Shown piece by piece: positions 61,405 through 64,000 of a DNA stretch of 64,000 nt. Every line of letters starts with the position of its first letter. Position 1 is the first letter of the stretch. The DNA is taken from assembly GCA_903820745.1 (NCBI GenBank), contig CAIJIT010000229.1, forward strand, positions 1 to 64,000, in the 5' to 3' direction. Source of the stretch: an uncultured Burkholderiales bacterium (lineage in GTDB: Bacteria > Pseudomonadota > Gammaproteobacteria > Burkholderiales > Burkholderiaceae_C). Under the pieces are notes generated by a model that searched no databases, had not been told where the DNA came from, and saw nothing but the letters and a program-made list of their open reading frames with translations. The translations under genes and the position numbers were made by a program.

Positions 61405-62546
61405 TGGCCGATGCCGGATTGAGCTCTGACTGCATCGTGGTGGGCGGTGGCCTGGTAGGCGCCTCGATCGCCTATGGCCTGGCGCGCTCGGGCGCCAGCG
61501 TGATCGTGCTTGACGAAGATGACAAGGCCTTGCGTGCCACCCGCGGGAACTTCGGCCTGATCTGGGTGCAGAACAAGGGCATCAGCATGCCCCAGTATTC
61601 GGCCTGGAGCCGGGATGCGGCCAGACTCTGGCCAGGTTTTGCCAGTCAGTTGTTGTCCGAGACCGGGGTCGACGTCAATTTGCAACAGCCAGGGGGCTTA
61701 TGTCTATGTCTTTCTGAGGCCGAACTGCTCGAACGCGAGCAAAGCCTGCTTGCCATCCAGAAAGCCGTGTGCGGCGACTATCCCTTCGAAATGCTCGACC
61801 AGCAGGCGCTGCGCCAACGGCTCCCGGCGATCGGCCCTGAGGTTGTCGGTGCGAGCTTCACACCGATGGATGGGCATGTGAACCCGCTCAAGCTCTATCT
61901 TGCCTTGCTGCAGGCCTGCCGGCAAATGGGCGTGCGGATCTGTCATGCCGCCCATGCCGGAAAGATCGAAGCCTCGGATGACAAGGGTTTCCGCGTGAGT
62001 TGCGGCCCGGTCAACTACCGGGCTGGCAAGATCGTGCTGGCCGCCGGGTTGGGTAACCGGGACTTGGCCGAGCAGGTCGGCCTCTACGCGCCAGTGGTGC
62101 CGACCCGAGGCCAGGTGTTGGTGACCGAGCGGCTGCGGAAATTTCTCGATTACCCGACCAACAAGCTGCGCCAGACGGATGAGGGCGCCGTGCATATCGG
62201 CGACTCGGTCGAGGATGTCGGCTTCGACGACCGCACCACCACCGATGTGCTGCAGTTCATGGCCCGCCGCGCGGTCAAGTCATTTCCCTTGCTGCGGGAT
62301 GTCAACCTGGTGCGCGCCTGGGGCGCATTGAGGGTGATGACGCCCGACGGGTTTCCCCTTTACGAGCAGTCGACCCTTCACCCCGGCGCTTATGTGGTCA
62401 CCTGTCACAGCGGCGTGACGCTTGCAGCCGCGCATGCGCTGCGGGTGGCGCCCTGGATTGCTGGCGGCTCGGTTCCGGCCGAGATCAGCGAATTCACTGC
62501 CGCGCGCTTCAGCCGTGGCCTGGCCCGTCCGATGTACGTCAATTGA
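61404..62546 (+). CDS. DAO-type FAD-dependent oxidoreductase (opine oxidase/hydroxyproline dehydrogenase beta-like)
   Basis: 380 residues. The Rossmann motif is CIVVGGGLVGASIAYGLARSGASVIVLDE. RATRGNFGLIWVQNKGISMPQYSAWS and the C-terminal GVTLAAAHALRVAPWIAGG belong to glycine/D-amino-acid-oxidase-type flavoproteins. With the next two genes it matches the three-subunit dehydrogenases for opines, D-hydroxyproline or HCN synthesis, in which this subunit oxidises the C-N bond. The exact substrate is not determined. Confidence 0.87.
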   Translation: MADAGLSSDCIVVGGGLVGASIAYGLARSGASVIVLDEDDKALRATRGNFGLIWVQNKGISMPQYSAWSRDAARLWPGFASQLLSETGVDVNLQQPGGLCLCLSEAELLEREQSLLAIQKAVCGDYPFEMLDQQALRQRLPAIGPEVVGASFTPMDGHVNPLKLYLALLQACRQMGVRICHAAHAGKIEASDDKGFRVSCGPVNYRAGKIVLAAGLGNRDLAEQVGLYAPVVPTRGQVLVTERLRKFLDYPTNKLRQTDEGAVHIGDSVEDVGFDDRTTTDVLQFMARRAVKSFPLLRDVNLVRAWGALRVMTPDGFPLYEQSTLHPGAYVVTCHSGVTLAAAHALRVAPWIAGGSVPAEISEFTAARFSRGLARPMYVN

Positions 62547-62552
62547 GCCCTC

Positions 62553-62885
62553 ATGAGTGACACCCCTGCCTTCAGAACCTTGTCGGAAAACGCAGCAAGC
62601 CGGGTCGAAATTTTCTTCGATGGACGGCCGCTGCAGGTGCCGGCCGGCCAATCGGTGGCGGCTGCTTTGCTGGTCGGGGGTGTGCAGATCTTCCGGGAGA
62701 CGCCGGTCTCCGCAGCGCCGCGCGGCCCCTATTGCATGATGGGTGTCTGCTTTGAATGCCTGCTGGAAATCGATGGCCTGCAGAACCGCCAGGCCTGCCT
62801 GACAACGGTGCGCGAAGGCATGAAAATCCGCACGCAAATGGGTGCCCGCATGCTCGCGGCCGGGGGAGCTGTTGATGCTGGATGA
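62553..62885 (+). CDS. Small [2Fe-2S] subunit (HcnA/opine oxidase gamma-like)
   Basis: 110 residues. EIFFDGRPLQVPAGQSVAAALLVGGVQIFRETPVSAAPRGPYCMMGVCFECLLEIDGLQNRQACLTTVREGM is the ferredoxin-like fold with C-x4-C-x2-C and a later Cys for one [2Fe-2S] cluster. It shuttles electrons between the two flavoprotein subunits. It starts 6 bp after the DAO-type gene and overlaps the next gene by 11 bp. Confidence 0.88.
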   Translation: MSDTPAFRTLSENAASRVEIFFDGRPLQVPAGQSVAAALLVGGVQIFRETPVSAAPRGPYCMMGVCFECLLEIDGLQNRQACLTTVREGMKIRTQMGARMLAAGGAVDAG

Positions 62886-64000
62886 GCCGATCGAACTGGC
62901 CATCGTCGGTGCCGGGCCGGCCGGCATGGCTGCAGCCCTGACCGCGCGCTCGGCAGGTCTGTCGGTCGTGGTTCTCGACGAACAGGCCGCACCGGGCGGG
63001 CAGATCTATCGCGCGGTGACATCGGCAACGACCGGGCGCTGCGATGTCCTGGGTCCTGACTATGCTGCTGGCCGCGAGTTGGCGCGTGACTTCGAGGCCA
63101 GCGGCGCGCGCCATGAATACGGCGCTGCGGTCTGGCAGGTCACGCCAGAGGGTCGGGTCCATTACCTGCAGGCGGGCCAGTCCAGGATGATTGAACCCGG
63201 CAAGGTCATCCTGTGCACCGGCGCCATGGAGCGGCCCTTCCCCATTCCCGGTTGGACCTTGCCTGGGGTGCTGACGGCCGGTGCTGCCCAGATTCTGCTC
63301 AAGACCGGCGATGTCGTGCCTGCCGATCCGGTGGTGCTTGCGGGTTGTGGACCCTTGCTGTACCTGCTCGCCTGGCAATATCTGCGCGCCGGTGTTCCCA
63401 TCAAGGCCTTCATCGAGACCACGAGTCCGGCCGACTATCGCCGGGCGCTGGTGAAGTTGCCTGCTGCGCTGATTCAGTGGCGCTTGCTGGCCAAGGGCAT
63501 CGGCCTGAAGGCGGCGCTGCTCGGGAGCGGCGTGCCCATTTTCAGTGGCGCCCGGGAGTTGAGGATCGAGGGCGGCAAGTCAGCCGAGGCGATCGAATTC
63601 CGCACAGGCAACCAGCAACACCGGGTCGAAGCGCGGGTCTTCTTGTTGCATCAGGGGGTGGTGCCGAATACCCAGATCACCTGGTCATTGCGCGCCAGCC
63701 ACGTCTGGGATCAGGCGCAGCTTTGCTGGACGCCGCAGGCTTCAGTTGGTGGTGAACTGATCGGTTTGCCAGGCATCTTCATTGCCGGAGATGGTGCCGG
63801 CATCATCGGTGCCGAGGCCTCCAGGCTGAGCGGCCGGGTGGCCGCGCTGGCCGCGCTGCAAGCGCTGCGGGGCAGCCATAGCGATGCGCAATTCGAGAGT
63901 GAAGCCGCAGCCTTGTTGCGCGACCTGCGCCGCGCGACTGCAGCGCGGCCCTTTCTTGACGCGCTGTATCGACCCAGAGCCGAATTCCGGATTCCGGCAG
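62875..64000 (+). CDS. FAD/NAD(P)-binding oxidoreductase subunit (HcnB/OoxA-like), truncated by the window end
   Basis: Open from an ATG at 62875 to the end of the window (375 codons, no stop). MLDEPIELAIVGAGPAGMAAALTARSAG is the FAD Rossmann motif, then DEQAAPGGQIYR. CTGAMERPFPIPGWTLPGVLTAGAAQILLK, and VVLAGCGPLLYLLAWQYLRAGVPI with FIAGDGAGIIGAEASRLSGRVAALAAL, follow. This is the alpha subunit of opine-oxidase or hydroxyproline-dehydrogenase-type complexes. A BFD-like [2Fe-2S] domain would be expected beyond the window. Confidence 0.85.
   Translation, partial: MLDEPIELAIVGAGPAGMAAALTARSAGLSVVVLDEQAAPGGQIYRAVTSATTGRCDVLGPDYAAGRELARDFEASGARHEYGAAVWQVTPEGRVHYLQAGQSRMIEPGKVILCTGAMERPFPIPGWTLPGVLTAGAAQILLKTGDVVPADPVVLAGCGPLLYLLAWQYLRAGVPIKAFIETTSPADYRRALVKLPAALIQWRLLAKGIGLKAALLGSGVPIFSGARELRIEGGKSAEAIEFRTGNQQHRVEARVFLLHQGVVPNTQITWSLRASHVWDQAQLCWTPQASVGGELIGLPGIFIAGDGAGIIGAEASRLSGRVAALAALQALRGSHSDAQFESEAAALLRDLRRATAARPFLDALYRPRAEFRIPA

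Noticed and set aside
1-64000. Search for CRISPR arrays, rRNA and tRNA genes
   Set aside because: No regularly spaced direct repeats, no tRNA-like cloverleaf with TTCGA arm, and no rRNA signature were noticed in the intergenic stretches read by eye.

Overview
The window is high-GC, densely packed DNA with short intergenic gaps and many ATGA start/stop overlaps. Five genes encode Bug/TctC-type periplasmic solute receptors with no tctA/tctB membrane genes beside them. That, together with the FrdABCD genes, the dipeptide ABC operons and the catabolic genes, points to a Betaproteobacterium of the order Burkholderiales, perhaps Comamonadaceae or Alcaligenaceae-like. The taxon is inferred from gene content, not computed.

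Layout, left half. Bases 1-137 are the right end of an IS200/IS605-type element: the tnpB 3' end and a hairpin. Next come an Lrp/AsnC regulator and a convergent frdDCBA operon for a quinol:fumarate reductase. From 4.3 to 10.8 kb lie membrane, flavin-reductase, 3-hydroxyacyl-CoA dehydrogenase, Bug receptor, quinone-reductase-like and peptide-binding genes. A frameshifted DUF1059 gene and a Phd/PIN toxin-antitoxin pair sit between that peptide receptor and its likely DppBCDF operon (12.1-15.6 kb). From 15.7 to 21.3 kb are housekeeping and hypothetical genes: an OB-fold exported protein, a 55-residue basic protein, a COG2509 flavoprotein, a possible 2-oxoglutarate oxygenase, a proline-rich TonB-like protein and a GST. 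A MarR-controlled tripartite RND efflux operon follows (21.4-27.7 kb).

The stretch from 27.8 to 35.0 kb is a catabolic island bounded by two imperfect 38-bp direct repeats. It holds a GntR regulator, a Rieske ring-hydroxylating dioxygenase (alpha and beta), a LigA-like small protein, an alpha/beta hydrolase, an ABC receptor, a cupin and an aspartate dehydrogenase. It also holds two SDR genes that have each lost their catalytic middle. It looks like an acquired aromatic-degradation module that is partly decaying.

Right half: an SdsA-type alkylsulfatase, a rhomboid protease, a BrnTA toxin-antitoxin pair, release factor 3 (prfC) and several Bug receptors. Three consecutive MmgE/PrpD genes follow, the third with a twin-arginine signal. 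Then come an AT-richer TylF-like methyltransferase, a second complete dipeptide ABC operon with an amidase (its first gene reduced to an M20-peptidase tail), and a LysR gene divergent from a catabolic operon. That operon encodes an ArgH-like lyase, a Bug receptor, a DAO-type flavoprotein, a small [2Fe-2S] protein and an FAD/NAD(P) subunit cut by the window edge. The last three resemble opine-oxidase or hydroxyproline-dehydrogenase heteromers. ArgH-like lyases, MmgE/PrpD epimerases and such oxidases are all known from aminopolycarboxylate or N-substituted amino-acid breakdown, so these clusters may serve uptake and cleavage of such compounds. This is inference.
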